DNA of 64,000 nt from Kaistia dalseonensis (GCF_030814715.1 NZ_JAUSVO010000008.1:150965-214964), one strand, 5' to 3'; counted from the stretch's first letter, positions 1-10,260 are shown. Numbers and translations are program-made. Notes: a model not told the origin generated them from the letters alone.

Positions 1-1923
1 CTGAACGTCCTGAAGAAGGGTGACGTCGATATCGAGGCGGTCGATTTCTTTGCCCATGGCACCACGGTGGTCATCAATGCGCTGACCGAGCGCAAGGGCG
101 CCAAGACGGCCTTGATCACGACCGAAGGTTTCCGCGACATTCTCGAGATCGCGCGCGGCAACCGGCCCGACTTCTTCAACCTGATGTATGAGAAGCCGAA
201 GCCCTTCGTGCCCCGCTATCTGCGTCGCGAAGTGCCGGGCCGGATATCCTATCGCGGCGAAGAGACGACGCCGCTCGACCTCTCCGGCCTGCCGGTGATC
301 CTCGATGCCTTCAAGGCGGACGGCGTCGAAGCGGTGGCGATCTGCCTGCTGCATTCCTACGCCAATCCGAGCCATGAGCAGGCGGTCTCTGCAGAGATTC
401 GCCGTCTCTGGCCGGAAGTCTCGGTCGTCGCCTCGCACCAGATCACGCGGGAATGGCGCGAATATGAGCGCACCAATACGGCCGTGCTCTCCGCCTATGT
501 CCAGCCTGTCGCCGAGCGCTATCTCGGTCGGATCGAGGATGGCCTGTTGGCCGAAGGCTATAAGGGCCGCCTCTACATCATGCAGTCGAACTGCGGCGTC
601 GACTCGCTGCCTTCGACCAAGGCGATCCCGATCACCATGGTCGAATCCGGCCCCGCTTCGGGTTTTTGGGGCGCCGCCGAACTCGGCCGCATCATCGGCG
701 AGCCCAATGTGCTCGCCCTCGACATTGGCGGCACGACGGCAAAATGCTCGCTGATCGAGAACGGCCAGGTCCGGATCAAGACGGATTATTGGATCGAACG
801 CAGCCGCAAGTCGGCCGGCTATCCGATCATGGTCCCGGTCGTCGATCTGGTCGAGATCGGCAATGGCGGCGGCTCGATCGCCTGGGTGGATGATTTCTCC
901 AAGCTGCATGTCGGGCCGCAATCGGCCGGCGCTTCGCCCGGTCCCGCCGCCTATGGTCGAGGCGGCACCAATGCGACGACGACGGATGCGAACCTCGCGC
1001 TCGGCCGCATCAACCGCGACTATTTCTGTGGTGGCGAAGTCGTGGCCGACATGGCGGCCGTCGACAAGGCTCTCGGTGCAGTCGCGACAAAGCTCGGCGT
1101 CAGCCCGATCGAGGCGGCGCGCGGTATCATCCGCATCGCCAATTCCAACATGGTCAATGCGCTGAAGCTGGTTTCGCTCAACCGTGGCTATGACCCGCGC
1201 GACTTCACGCTCGTCGTCTTCGGCGGCGGCGGCGCAATGCATGGCGTGGCGCTCGGCCAGGAGCTCGGCGTCAAGAAGGTCGTTATCCCGCGCGGCGCGC
1301 CGGTCTTCTCGGCCTGGGGCATGATGATGTCGGATCTGCGCCGCGACTATTTCGTGACGAGGCTCATCGACGAAACCGACGCGGTCTCGCTGGATCTCCT
1401 GGTGCAGGAGGCGATCGGCCATGCGGCGCAGCAGTTCGGCGCCGAGGGTATCGCGGCCGATCAGGTCAGGTTCAGCCCGCTGATCAAGTGCCGCTACCAG
1501 AACCAGGAACATTCGGTCGAAGTGCCGATCGCCGCCGGCAGGATCGGCAAGGTCGAGATTGCGGCCATGGTCGAGGCGTTCCACGAACTCTATGAGCGCG
1601 AATATACCTATCGCCTCGATGCGCCGGTCGAGATCGTCGGACTGCATCTCATCGCCTCTGCCGAGGTCGGCAAGCTCGAAATCGTGCCGCAGCCGAAGAC
1701 CGGCGCGAGCCTCGAGGATGCGATCAAGAGCCGCCGCATGGTCGATTACGCGACCGAGGGCGTGCATGAGGCCGTGATCTATAATGCCGAGAAGCTGGAG
1801 CCGGGCATGAGCTTCGCCGGTCCCGCGGTGATCGAGGATCCGGGCACGACGATCGTCGTCCATCCGGGCAACCACGTGTCGATCGACGATTTCGGCAACA
1901 CCCATATCGAGATCAAGGGCTGA
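1..1923 (+). CDS. hyuA: Hydantoinase/oxoprolinase A subunit (HyuA family), 5' end outside window
   Basis: The reading frame is open from base 1, so the start codon lies upstream of the window; 640 residues are visible. Near the visible N-terminus is HGTTVVINALTERKGAKTAL, typical of the hydantoinase A N-terminal domain. The actin-like ATPase motif LALDIGGTTAKC lies at about visible residue 238, and the glycine-rich FGGGGAMHG segment at about 395. Proteins of this family (5-oxoprolinase, N-methylhydantoinase, caprolactamase, acetone/acetophenone carboxylase subunits) work with a B subunit in ATP-driven opening or carboxylation of small substrates; the substrate cannot be read from sequence. The B subunit begins 3 bp downstream, so co-translation is likely. 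A full HyuA is about 680-700 residues, so roughly 50 are missing. Confidence 0.9.
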   Translation: MNVLKKGDVDIEAVDFFAHGTTVVINALTERKGAKTALITTEGFRDILEIARGNRPDFFNLMYEKPKPFVPRYLRREVPGRISYRGEETTPLDLSGLPVILDAFKADGVEAVAICLLHSYANPSHEQAVSAEIRRLWPEVSVVASHQITREWREYERTNTAVLSAYVQPVAERYLGRIEDGLLAEGYKGRLYIMQSNCGVDSLPSTKAIPITMVESGPASGFWGAAELGRIIGEPNVLALDIGGTTAKCSLIENGQVRIKTDYWIERSRKSAGYPIMVPVVDLVEIGNGGGSIAWVDDFSKLHVGPQSAGASPGPAAYGRGGTNATTTDANLALGRINRDYFCGGEVVADMAAVDKALGAVATKLGVSPIEAARGIIRIANSNMVNALKLVSLNRGYDPRDFTLVVFGGGGAMHGVALGQELGVKKVVIPRGAPVFSAWGMMMSDLRRDYFVTRLIDETDAVSLDLLVQEAIGHAAQQFGAEGIAADQVRFSPLIKCRYQNQEHSVEVPIAAGRIGKVEIAAMVEAFHELYEREYTYRLDAPVEIVGLHLIASAEVGKLEIVPQPKTGASLEDAIKSRRMVDYATEGVHEAVIYNAEKLEPGMSFAGPAVIEDPGTTIVVHPGNHVSIDDFGNTHIEIKG

Positions 1924-1926
1924 GCG

Positions 1927-3606
1927 ATGAGCGAGATCACGCACGATCCGGTCACTTTCGACATCATCCAGAACGCGCTCGAAGCGGTCGCCGACGAAAT
2001 GTTCGCGGCCCAGCGCAAAACCTCGATGAGCGCCATCATCTATGAAGTGCTCGACCTCGGCACGGGCATTTGCGACGCGAACGGCGAAATCGCCTCGTCG
2101 GGTGCGGGCATCCCGGCCTTTGTCGGCGTGCTCGACAAGGCGGTGAAGCGTATCATCGAGAAGCATCCGCCTGAGACGATCCGTCCAGGCGATCTCTTCG
2201 CGTCGAACGATCCCTATTGGGGCGGCGTCACGCATCTGAACGACATGATCCTGGCTATGCCCGTCTTCTCCGACGGCCGCATTGTCGCCTGGACTTCGAA
2301 TATCGCGCATTGGAACGATGTCGGCGGCATGGTGCCGGGCTCGATGTCATCCGATGCGACCTCGATCTTCCAGGAAGGCGTCCGCATTCCTGCAGTCAAG
2401 CTGATCGATGCCGGCGTGCCGAACCAGGCGGTGTTCGACATTCTCTATGTGAATACGCGCCTGCCGGACTATCTGCGCGGCGACCTCTGGGCGGGGATCG
2501 CCGGCGTCCGTATCGGTGAGCGCCGCATCCTCGAACTGGTCGAGAAGTACGGCACCGAGACCTTCGAGGCCGCGCTGGTTGATTTCATGGATCTCGGCGA
2601 GCGCCGCGCCCGCGCCGCCCTTGCCAGCCTGCCAAAGGGCGTCTTCCACTTCGAGGAAGAGCAGGACGACGGCGCGATCCACAAGGTCACCATCGAGATC
2701 AGGGACGACGCGTTCGTCGTCGATCTGCGCGATAATCCGAAGCAGTCCGGCTCCAAGAATTCAAGCCGAGAGGGCGTCGAGATCTCGGCCCAGCTCGCCT
2801 TCAAGGCGGTGACCGATACGGCCGCGCCGGGCAATGGCGGCTTCTTCCGGCCGCTGGAGGTGATCACCCAGCCGGGCACCATCTTCCATGTCGAGGAGCC
2901 CGGAGCGCTCGGTTATTATTCCGAGGTCGAGATCCGGCTCTTCGATCTGATCCTGCGCTGCCTCGCGCCGCATCTGCCGGGTCTCGTTCCCGCCGGCAAC
3001 TTCGCCTCGATCTGCGGAACCGTGGTTGGTGGCCCGCATCCGGACCATGGCCGGCACTATACGATCGTCGAGCCGCAACTCGGTGGCTGGGGCGCGCAGG
3101 TCGGCCGCGACGGCAACAGCGCGATCTTCTCCGGTTTCCACGGCGACACGTTCAATTGCCCGGCCGAGGTGGCCGAGGCACGCTACGGCCTTGCGGTCGA
3201 TCGGATGGCACTCAACCCGACGCCGGGCGGCGAAGGCGAATGGCGTGGCGGCAAGGGCATCAACGTCCACTACCGCGTTCGCGCCGACAACAACTTCCTC
3301 TCCGTCGGCTATACGCGCTCGCGTATTCCGCCATGGGGCGTTGATGGTGGTCTCGACGGCACGCCCAATTATGTCGAGGTGCTGCGCCCCGGCGGGGCGG
3401 CCGAGCGCTATTCGTTCGGTACGGATATCCCGCTCAATATCGGCGATGTCGTCAAGGTCGTGACCGGCAATGGCGGTGGCGTCGGCGACCCGAAGAAGCG
3501 CGCACGGTCCGCAATCGAGGATGATGTCCGCAACGGCTATCTGTCGCCCGAGCGCGCCGCCGAGATCTACGGCTACAAGCCCGCAGCAGCGGAGGCAGCA
3601 CGATGA
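1927..3606 (+). CDS. hyuB: Hydantoinase/oxoprolinase B subunit (HyuB family)
   Basis: 559 residues, the usual length for the family. The N-terminus (DPVTFDIIQNALEAVADEMF) and the segment FASNDPYWGGVTHLNDM, followed by GRIVAWTSNIAHWNDVGG, are signatures of hydantoinase B/HpuB-type subunits; the last block probably contributes metal ligands. It should form the catalytic complex with the A subunit that ends 3 bp upstream. The stop codon overlaps the next start (ATGA at 3603), so hyuA, hyuB and the amidohydrolase form a tightly coupled operon. The family is clear; whether the substrate is a hydantoin, oxoproline, lactam or other amide is not. Confidence 0.9.
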   Translation: MSEITHDPVTFDIIQNALEAVADEMFAAQRKTSMSAIIYEVLDLGTGICDANGEIASSGAGIPAFVGVLDKAVKRIIEKHPPETIRPGDLFASNDPYWGGVTHLNDMILAMPVFSDGRIVAWTSNIAHWNDVGGMVPGSMSSDATSIFQEGVRIPAVKLIDAGVPNQAVFDILYVNTRLPDYLRGDLWAGIAGVRIGERRILELVEKYGTETFEAALVDFMDLGERRARAALASLPKGVFHFEEEQDDGAIHKVTIEIRDDAFVVDLRDNPKQSGSKNSSREGVEISAQLAFKAVTDTAAPGNGGFFRPLEVITQPGTIFHVEEPGALGYYSEVEIRLFDLILRCLAPHLPGLVPAGNFASICGTVVGGPHPDHGRHYTIVEPQLGGWGAQVGRDGNSAIFSGFHGDTFNCPAEVAEARYGLAVDRMALNPTPGGEGEWRGGKGINVHYRVRADNNFLSVGYTRSRIPPWGVDGGLDGTPNYVEVLRPGGAAERYSFGTDIPLNIGDVVKVVTGNGGGVGDPKKRARSAIEDDVRNGYLSPERAAEIYGYKPAAAEAAR

Positions 3607-4835
3607 GCGCGACGCTCTTCACAGGCGGCCGTTTCCTTGATCCGGCGCAGGATGAACTCCTCGATGGCATGGACGTGCTGGTCGAGGGCGGCAGGATCGT
3701 CGAGGTCTCCGACACGCCGATTTCATCCAGCAGCGCGACGCGGATCGACCTCAAGGGGCGGACGCTGATGCCGGGCCTGATCGACTGCCATCTTCACGTC
3801 GTCTCGACGACGGTCGATGGCTGGGCGAACACGATGGCGCCGTCCTCGCTGATTGCGCTTCGCGCCAGGCGCATCCTGGAAACGATCCTTCAGCGCGGCT
3901 TCACCACGGTGCGCGATTGCTGCGGCGCCGATCTCGGCCTCGTCATGGCGATCGAGGAGGGGCTGGTCGATGGCCCGCGCCTCATCATCAGCGGCAAGGG
4001 GCTGACCACGACCGGCGGTCATTGCGACCAGCGCGCCCGGACCGACGATCGCGATTCCATCATGGAGGAGCGCCTCGGCACGCTCGGCCGCATCGTCGAC
4101 GGCGTCGACAATGTCCGCAAGGCCGCGCGCGAGGAACTGCGCAAGGGCGCGAAGTTCATCAAGATCATGGCCAATGGCGGGGTCGCCTCGCCAACCGATC
4201 CGATCCACTCGCTGCAATATTCCCGCGACGAGATCAAAGCGATCGTCGAGGAGGCGGAAAATGCCGGCACCTATGTCTCGGCCCATGTCTACACCGACAA
4301 GGCGATCCGCCGCGTCGTCGAATGTGGCGTGCTTTCGCTCGAACACTGCAATCTGATCGAGCCCGAAACCGCCAGGCTCGCGGCCGAGGCCGGCGCGATC
4401 GCCGTGCCGACGCTCGTCGCCTATGAAGGCCTGGCGCTCGAAGGCGAGCGTTTCGGCCTTTCCAAGGAGGCGGCGGCCAAGATCGAGACCGTCCGCACCG
4501 CCGGGCTCAGGTCGCTGCAGATCATGCGGGCCGCCGGCCTGCCCATGGCGTTCGGCTCCGATCTGCTCGGCGAATTGCAGAAATACCATACGATGGAGTT
4601 CGAGATCCTGGCGCGGGTGCTGCCCAACGCCGAGATCATCCGCTCGGCGACGCTGGTCGGCGCCAGGCTCTGCCGCATGGAAGGCGAGATCGGCGTGATT
4701 GCGCCGGGCGCCGCGGCGGACCTCCTCGTCATCGACGGCGATCCCTACAAGGACATCACGCGCCTAGCAGGCGACGGCGCCCATATGGCGGCGATCATGC
4801 GCGGTGGCCGCTTCTTCAAGAACACGCTCCATTGA
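3603..4835 (+). CDS. Metal-dependent amidohydrolase (imidazolonepropionase/COG1228 type)
   Basis: 410 residues, amidohydrolase superfamily TIM barrel. Visible metal-site candidates are HxH in LIDCHLHVV (His63, His65), a probable carbamylated Lys187 in KFIKIMANGG, His228 in YVSAHVY, His248 in LEHCN and Asp320 in FGSD. The C-terminal strand domain with ADLLVIDGDP is typical of COG1228 enzymes (Xaa-Pro dipeptidase-like and imidazolonepropionase-like). The start overlaps the hyuB stop by 4 bp. The context suggests it hydrolyses a cyclic amide or acylated product in the same pathway as HyuAB. No signal peptide, so cytoplasmic. Confidence 0.85.
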   Translation: MSATLFTGGRFLDPAQDELLDGMDVLVEGGRIVEVSDTPISSSSATRIDLKGRTLMPGLIDCHLHVVSTTVDGWANTMAPSSLIALRARRILETILQRGFTTVRDCCGADLGLVMAIEEGLVDGPRLIISGKGLTTTGGHCDQRARTDDRDSIMEERLGTLGRIVDGVDNVRKAAREELRKGAKFIKIMANGGVASPTDPIHSLQYSRDEIKAIVEEAENAGTYVSAHVYTDKAIRRVVECGVLSLEHCNLIEPETARLAAEAGAIAVPTLVAYEGLALEGERFGLSKEAAAKIETVRTAGLRSLQIMRAAGLPMAFGSDLLGELQKYHTMEFEILARVLPNAEIIRSATLVGARLCRMEGEIGVIAPGAAADLLVIDGDPYKDITRLAGDGAHMAAIMRGGRFFKNTLH

Positions 4836-4936
4836 GGCCAAGCCTCCAACAGAAGAGCCGGACTGAACAGCCGGCCATCCAGATCAACGGGCAGGGGATT
4901 GTCCCCGAGGCCTTAGGGAACCACGGAGTTCAGATC

Positions 4937-5929
4937 ATGAAATCGAAAGTCCTTGCGTTGGCGGTCGGCCTCGCCGGTCTGCTTTCCAGCGCCGCCTTCG
5001 TCCATGCCGCGGATTACAAGGTCGCCTATCTCGCAGCCTCCAGCCAGAACGGCTTCAACCAGGCGATCTGGGCCGGCGTTCAGAAGGCCGCCAAGGCCCG
5101 CGGCGTCGAAGTCGAGATCTTCAACGGCGAATTCGACGCCACCAAGCAATATTCGCAGATCGAGGACATCGTCGCCGGCGGCAAGTTCCAGGCGATCGTG
5201 ATCACGCCCAACGATTCCGTCGGCATCGCGACGGCCGTCGACGAGGCGATCAAGGCCGGCGTCAAGGTCGCGACCACTCTGTTTCCGATCGGGCCGAAGC
5301 TCGACGTGCTCGAGCCGCAGGTCCCCGGCCTGACCACCACGGTCGCCTCCAACCCGGCGATCGGCGCCAAGGCGCAGGCCGATGCCGTCATCGATTTCTG
5401 CAAGGACAAGACGCCCTGCAAGGTTGCGATCATCATCGGCCAGAAGATCTACCCGTTCGATAATCTGCGCTATGAAACCTATCTGAAGGCGCTCGGCGAG
5501 CACAAGAATATCGAGATCGTCGCGACCGTCGAAGGCAATTACGATCCCGACAAGGCGATGACCGGCATGCAGGACGTGCTGCAGGCGCACAAGGACATCA
5601 ATGTCGTGCTATCCAACGCAGACCAGCACCTCGTCGGCGCCGAGATCGCGCTTCAGGACGCAGGTATCGACGTCAAGTCGCTCTATCTGATCGGCGGTGG
5701 CGCCAACCAGATCGCGATCGACGCGATCAAGGCCGGCCGCTGGGATGCGACGCTCGCCCAGTTGCCGCAGAGCGAAGGCGAATATGCGCTGAACGGCGTT
5801 GTCGACGCGCTCGAGGGCAAGGCGACGCCCGCCTATACCGACGAGATGACGCTCGGCACCGTGCCGCCGATCATCACCAAGCAGGTTCTGGACGCCCATC
5901 CGGACTACAAGCCCGAATGGCAGGGTTGA
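4937..5929 (+). CDS. Ribose-type ABC transporter substrate-binding protein (Peripla_BP_4)
   Basis: 330 residues from the ATG at 4937, preceded by a GGAG about 8 bp upstream. A clear Sec signal peptide (MKSKVLALAVGLAGLLSSAA, cleavage near AHAAD-like VHAAD) follows; an upstream in-frame start would lose it. The mature protein is a class I periplasmic-binding fold: YLAASSQNGFNQAIWAGVQK near the N-terminus, then EDIVAGGKFQAIVITPND. It delivers ligand to the ATPase and permease encoded after it. The family usually binds sugars, but placement directly after hydantoinase and amidohydrolase genes suggests a cyclic amide, nucleoside-like or other polar ligand here. About 130 bp with two hairpins separate it from the ATPase gene. 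Confidence 0.88.
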   Translation: MKSKVLALAVGLAGLLSSAAFVHAADYKVAYLAASSQNGFNQAIWAGVQKAAKARGVEVEIFNGEFDATKQYSQIEDIVAGGKFQAIVITPNDSVGIATAVDEAIKAGVKVATTLFPIGPKLDVLEPQVPGLTTTVASNPAIGAKAQADAVIDFCKDKTPCKVAIIIGQKIYPFDNLRYETYLKALGEHKNIEIVATVEGNYDPDKAMTGMQDVLQAHKDINVVLSNADQHLVGAEIALQDAGIDVKSLYLIGGGANQIAIDAIKAGRWDATLAQLPQSEGEYALNGVVDALEGKATPAYTDEMTLGTVPPIITKQVLDAHPDYKPEWQG

Positions 5930-5935
5930 TCTGAC

Positions 5936-6007
5936 GCGCTCTCGCGGCAAGAGCGCCAGACACAGACAGGAACGCGTCGTCATCCCGGGGCAGCCGGGAT
6001 GACGACG
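5936..6007 (+). repeat. Two hairpins, one a perfect 14-bp palindromic REP-like repeat
   Basis: Six bases after the binding-protein stop a stem GCGCTCT/AGAGCGC (5936-5942 and 5950-5956) forms. It is followed by a perfect 14-bp inverted repeat CGTCGTCATCCCGG / CCGGGATGACGACG (5975-5988 and 5994-6007) with a 5-base loop. Neither is followed by a T-run. Hairpins between a binding-protein gene and its downstream ATPase gene commonly stabilise the upstream mRNA or attenuate read-through, giving excess binding protein. That role is inferred here. Confidence 0.75.
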
Positions 6008-6059
6008 GGTCTCGTTGTCCGGATCTTCTTGCGATGATGCAGGTGAGGAGACGACCAAT

Positions 6060-7589
6060 ATGCCTGAAATCGCCATCAGCCTCGTCGGCATCGAGAAGAG
6101 CTTCGGCAGCGCCAAGATTCTGAACGGCATCACGCTCGATTTTCGCCGTGGCTCGGTCCACGCGCTGATCGGCGAGAACGGTGCCGGCAAGTCGAGCCTC
6201 GGCAAGATCATCGGCGGCTATTATTCGTTCGATGCCGGGACGCTCACCGTCTTCGGCAAGCCCGTTGGCCACTGGACGCCCCGCGCCGCGCTCCAGGGCG
6301 GCATCGCCATGATCCATCAGGAACTCCAGCTCGTGCCGGAGCTGACCGTCGCGCAGAATGTGTTTCTCGGCATCGAGGATAATAGCGCGGGCGTGCTGCG
6401 CGGCTCCGAGGCTGCACGCTTTCGCGCCCTCGACGAGAAATGCGGCTTCGGCCTGAAGCCGGGCACGATCGTCGCCGATCTCCGCATCGCCGAGCGGCAG
6501 AAGGTCGAGATCATGCGCGCCATCGCGCGCGATTCCCGCGTCATCATCATGGACGAGCCCACGTCCTCGCTCACGGCCGACGAGGCGGAGAAGCTGCACC
6601 ACGTCATCCGCTGGCTGCGCGATGATGGCCGCACGGTCATCTATGTCACCCACTTCCTCGATCATGTGCTCGCGACCGCGGATCGCGTTACGATCATGCG
6701 CGACGGCCGTATCGTGCGCAGCGGCGATATTGCCGGCGAAACCAAGGCGAGCCTGGTCGAGGCAATGCTTGGCGAACCTGCCGACGTCGCTTTCCCGCCG
6801 CTTCCCGCGCCTCCGGCTCTCTCGGTCGCACCAATTCTCGAAATCAGCCATCTTTCCAGCGATACCGGCCTGCAGGACGTCTCGCTCGACATAAGGCCGG
6901 GCGAGATCGTGGGTCTGATCGGCCTCGTCGGCAGTGGGCGGAGCGAGCTCGCACGCGCCATATTCGGCGCTGATCCGGCCACGGGCGCGGTCAAGGTGGC
7001 CGGCGCTCCCTATGACGATCGCAGCCCGCGCCGTTCCGTCGCGCGTGGCATTGGCTTCGTACCAGAAGACCGGCGCAAGCAGGGCCTCGACCTGGTCCAG
7101 ATGGTGCGCCCGAACATGTCGCTGCCGCACCTCGCCCTCGTCTCTCGCTTCGGTGTGCTGCGCCCGAAGGAGGAGCGGCGGCGCACGGCCGAGATGATCC
7201 GCCATTTCAACATCGTGCCGGGCCAGATCGACGGCGAAGTCGCGTTCTATTCCGGCGGCAACCAGCAGAAGGTGCTGCTGTCGAAATGGGTCTATGGCAA
7301 TCCGAAGATCGTCATCCTCGACGAACCGAGCCGTGGCGTCGATATCGGGGCTCGCCGCCGCATCCATGATTTCGTCGTGGAGCTCGCCAGGGGCGGCGCG
7401 GCGGTGCTGCTGATCTCGTCCGAACTCGAGGAAGTCATCAGCCTCTCGCATCGCGGCTATCTGATGAGTGAGGGCCGCATTGTCGGCACCGCCGATTGCC
7501 GCACGCTGACCGTGGAAGATGCGCTCTTCCGCCTCTTCAACATAGACCGAAGCGCCGGCGACACCGCGCGCGCGGGAGCCACATCATGA
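6060..7589 (+). CDS. Sugar-type ABC transporter dual ATPase (RbsA/XylG family)
   Basis: 509 residues from ATG 6060, with GGTGAGGAG 10 bp upstream; a longer frame from 6015 lacks a ribosome site. It holds two tandem ABC domains. The first has Walker A GENGAGKSSLGKI near residue 40 and Walker B IIMDEPTSSL. The second has the degenerate Walker A GLVGSGRSEL usual for this family and the signature YSGGNQQKVLLSKW with Walker B VILDEPSRGVD. It powers import through the permease that starts at 7586, overlapping this stop by 4 bp. Confidence 0.92.
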   Translation: MPEIAISLVGIEKSFGSAKILNGITLDFRRGSVHALIGENGAGKSSLGKIIGGYYSFDAGTLTVFGKPVGHWTPRAALQGGIAMIHQELQLVPELTVAQNVFLGIEDNSAGVLRGSEAARFRALDEKCGFGLKPGTIVADLRIAERQKVEIMRAIARDSRVIIMDEPTSSLTADEAEKLHHVIRWLRDDGRTVIYVTHFLDHVLATADRVTIMRDGRIVRSGDIAGETKASLVEAMLGEPADVAFPPLPAPPALSVAPILEISHLSSDTGLQDVSLDIRPGEIVGLIGLVGSGRSELARAIFGADPATGAVKVAGAPYDDRSPRRSVARGIGFVPEDRRKQGLDLVQMVRPNMSLPHLALVSRFGVLRPKEERRRTAEMIRHFNIVPGQIDGEVAFYSGGNQQKVLLSKWVYGNPKIVILDEPSRGVDIGARRRIHDFVVELARGGAAVLLISSELEEVISLSHRGYLMSEGRIVGTADCRTLTVEDALFRLFNIDRSAGDTARAGATS

Positions 7590-8569
7590 CCGAGACTTCT
7601 TCCGTGACCCGCACCGGCGCGACCTCCACCGTTCCCGCCGGCAGGCGCCTGCTCGCGATCCTGCAGAAATACGGCATCCTCATCATCATTGCGCTTTTGA
7701 TGATCGGGCTGACCGCCTTGTCGGATTCGTTCCTGACGCAGCGCAACCTGCTCAACATACTGAACCAGAGCGCCCCGCTCGCGATCATCGCCTGCGCACT
7801 CACACTCGTGATCATCGGCGGCGGGTTCGATCTCTCGGCCGGCGCGGTCTTCGGCGTCGCCAGCGTCTCGGCCGCCTGGCTCGCGGTCAATGTCGATCCC
7901 ACGCTCGGTATCATCGCGGGGCCGTTCATCGGCCTGGTGCTCGGCATCGTCAACGGCCTGATCATCACCGGCTTCAACGTCCATTCATTCCTCGCGACCC
8001 TGGCGAGCAGCATGGTGTTCCGCGGCATTGCCGTGCTCATCACGGGCGGCTCGCTCATTCCCGTCCGCATGGAGGCATTCGCCTGGCTCGGCCGCGGCCG
8101 TATCGGCATCGTCAACATCGCCGTCATCGTCTTCCTCGTCTTTGCGGCGGCGATGATGTTCCTCCTGAACCGCACGACCTTCGGCCGGCGCGTCTTCGCC
8201 GTCGGCGGCAATGAAGAGGCGGCGATCCTCTCCGGCGTGCGCACCAAGCTGGTCAAGATAGCGACCTTCGGCCTGACGGGTTTCGCAGCCGGCCTTGCCG
8301 GCGTCATTTCGGTCTCACGCATCTCGATGGGCCAGCCGCAGGCCGGCCTTGGCATGGAACTGGACGCGATCGCCGCGGTGATCCTGGGCGGCACGTCGAT
8401 CTATGGCGGCAAGGGCGCAATCTGGCGCTCGATCGCCGGCGTCCTGCTCCTCGCCCTGATCGGCAACGGTTTCAACATCCTGAACGTGAACCCGTTCTTC
8501 AAGGACCTGACCACCGGCCTGATCATCGTCGTCGCCGTAGCCCTCAGCGCCGGCCGAAAGCGGCGCTGA
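7586..8569 (+). CDS. Ribose-type ABC transporter permease (RbsC/BPD_transp_2)
   Basis: 327 residues starting at ATG 7586 in an ATGA overlap with the ATPase gene. The protein is hydrophobic with about 8-10 membrane segments and the family block VFAVGGNEEAAILSGV, then AAVILGGTSIYGGKG near the C-terminus, which contacts the ATPase. One permease gene per system is normal because it acts as a dimer. It is the last gene of the hyuA-to-permease run; a short GC hairpin (8560-8574) overlaps its stop. Confidence 0.92.
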   Translation: MTETSSVTRTGATSTVPAGRRLLAILQKYGILIIIALLMIGLTALSDSFLTQRNLLNILNQSAPLAIIACALTLVIIGGGFDLSAGAVFGVASVSAAWLAVNVDPTLGIIAGPFIGLVLGIVNGLIITGFNVHSFLATLASSMVFRGIAVLITGGSLIPVRMEAFAWLGRGRIGIVNIAVIVFLVFAAAMMFLLNRTTFGRRVFAVGGNEEAAILSGVRTKLVKIATFGLTGFAAGLAGVISVSRISMGQPQAGLGMELDAIAAVILGGTSIYGGKGAIWRSIAGVLLLALIGNGFNILNVNPFFKDLTTGLIIVVAVALSAGRKRR

Positions 8570-8756
8570 GCCGCGTTCAGGGCGGGGACGTGGGTGGCTC
8601 GGTCAAAGGTGCCAGCCGCGGACGATCAATGGCAGCTCGATCGGCTGCCTCTCGGCTTCCCGGACCGGACACCCGAGACAAGCAGGAATCCCGACGTTCC
8701 TCTCTGATGTCTGGCGAGGCGTCTTGATGGAAAGCCGTTGAAATATATCGCGAAAT

Positions 8757-8831
8757 TGGAGCGGGCGATGGGAATCGAACCCACGACATTCAGCTTGGGA
8801 AGCTGACGTTCTACCTCTGAACTACACCCGC
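8757..8831 (-). tRNA. tRNA-Gly (anticodon CCC)
   Basis: Read on the minus strand, the acceptor GCGGGTG pairs with CGCCCGC. The D arm is GTTC..GAAC, the anticodon stem TCAGC/GCTGA with loop TTCCCAA gives anticodon CCC (codon GGG), and the T arm GTGGG-TTCGATT-CCCAT is present. The CCA end is encoded (TCCA). All stems pair, so it looks functional. Confidence 0.95.
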
Positions 8832-9140
8832 GCCGCAGGCCGTCAAAATCGTTGCGATTTCTGGCCAGAAGTCCAACTCGGACGGCGATTGGCCGCCGAG
8901 TTGGACATTTTGTATCCGTTCTGTGCCCCGAATGGCAAGCCGTCAGCCGACCTTAATCATGCTCATGGCATTCACTCGCCAACTTCTTGCCGCCCGCCAT
9001 GTGGTTGTCTTGCGCTGCCTTTCACGAATCCTGTGGCCGTGCCGCAGCGCATTCGTGCCAGGGGCTCCGGGCAATCGAAATGGGTAAGGCGGCCCGATAT
9101 GAGATCGGGCCGCCTTACCGCTGGAGGGTGACCTGTAGGA
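8832..9140. other. Intergenic region with two strong hairpins
   Basis: No supported gene in these 309 bp between the tRNA and the binding-protein gene. It contains an 11-bp inverted repeat GTCCAACTCGG/CCGAGTTGGAC (8871-8881 and 8896-8906), followed on the plus strand by ATTTTG, and the 16-bp hairpin listed at 9083-9119. The tRNA promoter must lie here on the minus strand. Confidence 0.6.
9083..9119 (-). terminator. Perfect 16-bp hairpin, probable terminator of the binding-protein gene
   Basis: GGTAAGGCGGCCCGAT (9083-9098) and ATCGGGCCGCCTTACC (9104-9119) are perfectly complementary around a 5-base loop. It lies 21 bp after the stop of the minus-strand binding-protein gene. Only a weak T-run (CATTTCG) follows on the minus strand, so termination may be partial or Rho-assisted. 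Confidence 0.7.
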
Positions 9141-10124
<984 letters not shown>

Positions 10125-10175
10125 TCACATCGAACCAATGTCGATTGGCTTCGAATTTTTTTGTTTTTGGAGATT

Positions 10176-10225
10176 TGCACATCAAACGCTGAGCGTCAAT
10201 TTCAAACGCTTTCGATTTCTATCGT
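10176..10225 (-). promoter_or_regulatory. Ten-base-phased repeats, probable DeoR operator of the binding-protein gene
   Basis: Read on the minus strand, successive decamers are ACGATAGAAA (10225-10216), TCGAAAGCGT (10215-10206), TTGAAATTGA (10205-10196), one non-matching unit, then TTGATGTGCA (10185-10176). The words AGCGTTTGA recur exactly 20 bp apart. ACGATAG and TCGA-type units match the array at 14611-14660. It lies upstream of the binding-protein start at 10088. Confidence 0.55.
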
Positions 10226-10260
10226 TTTTCTTGGCCGATGCAGTGTTTCGTCCTTATTCG

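Noticed and set aside
5874..7451. A 525-codon minus-strand frame over the ABC ATPase
   Set aside because: Same cause; the plus strand has Walker motifs and a ribosome site.
8757..8831. tRNA gene as an integration site for a genomic island at 9141-19511
   Set aside because: No integrase, no direct repeat of the tRNA 3' end found in the window, and no composition shift.
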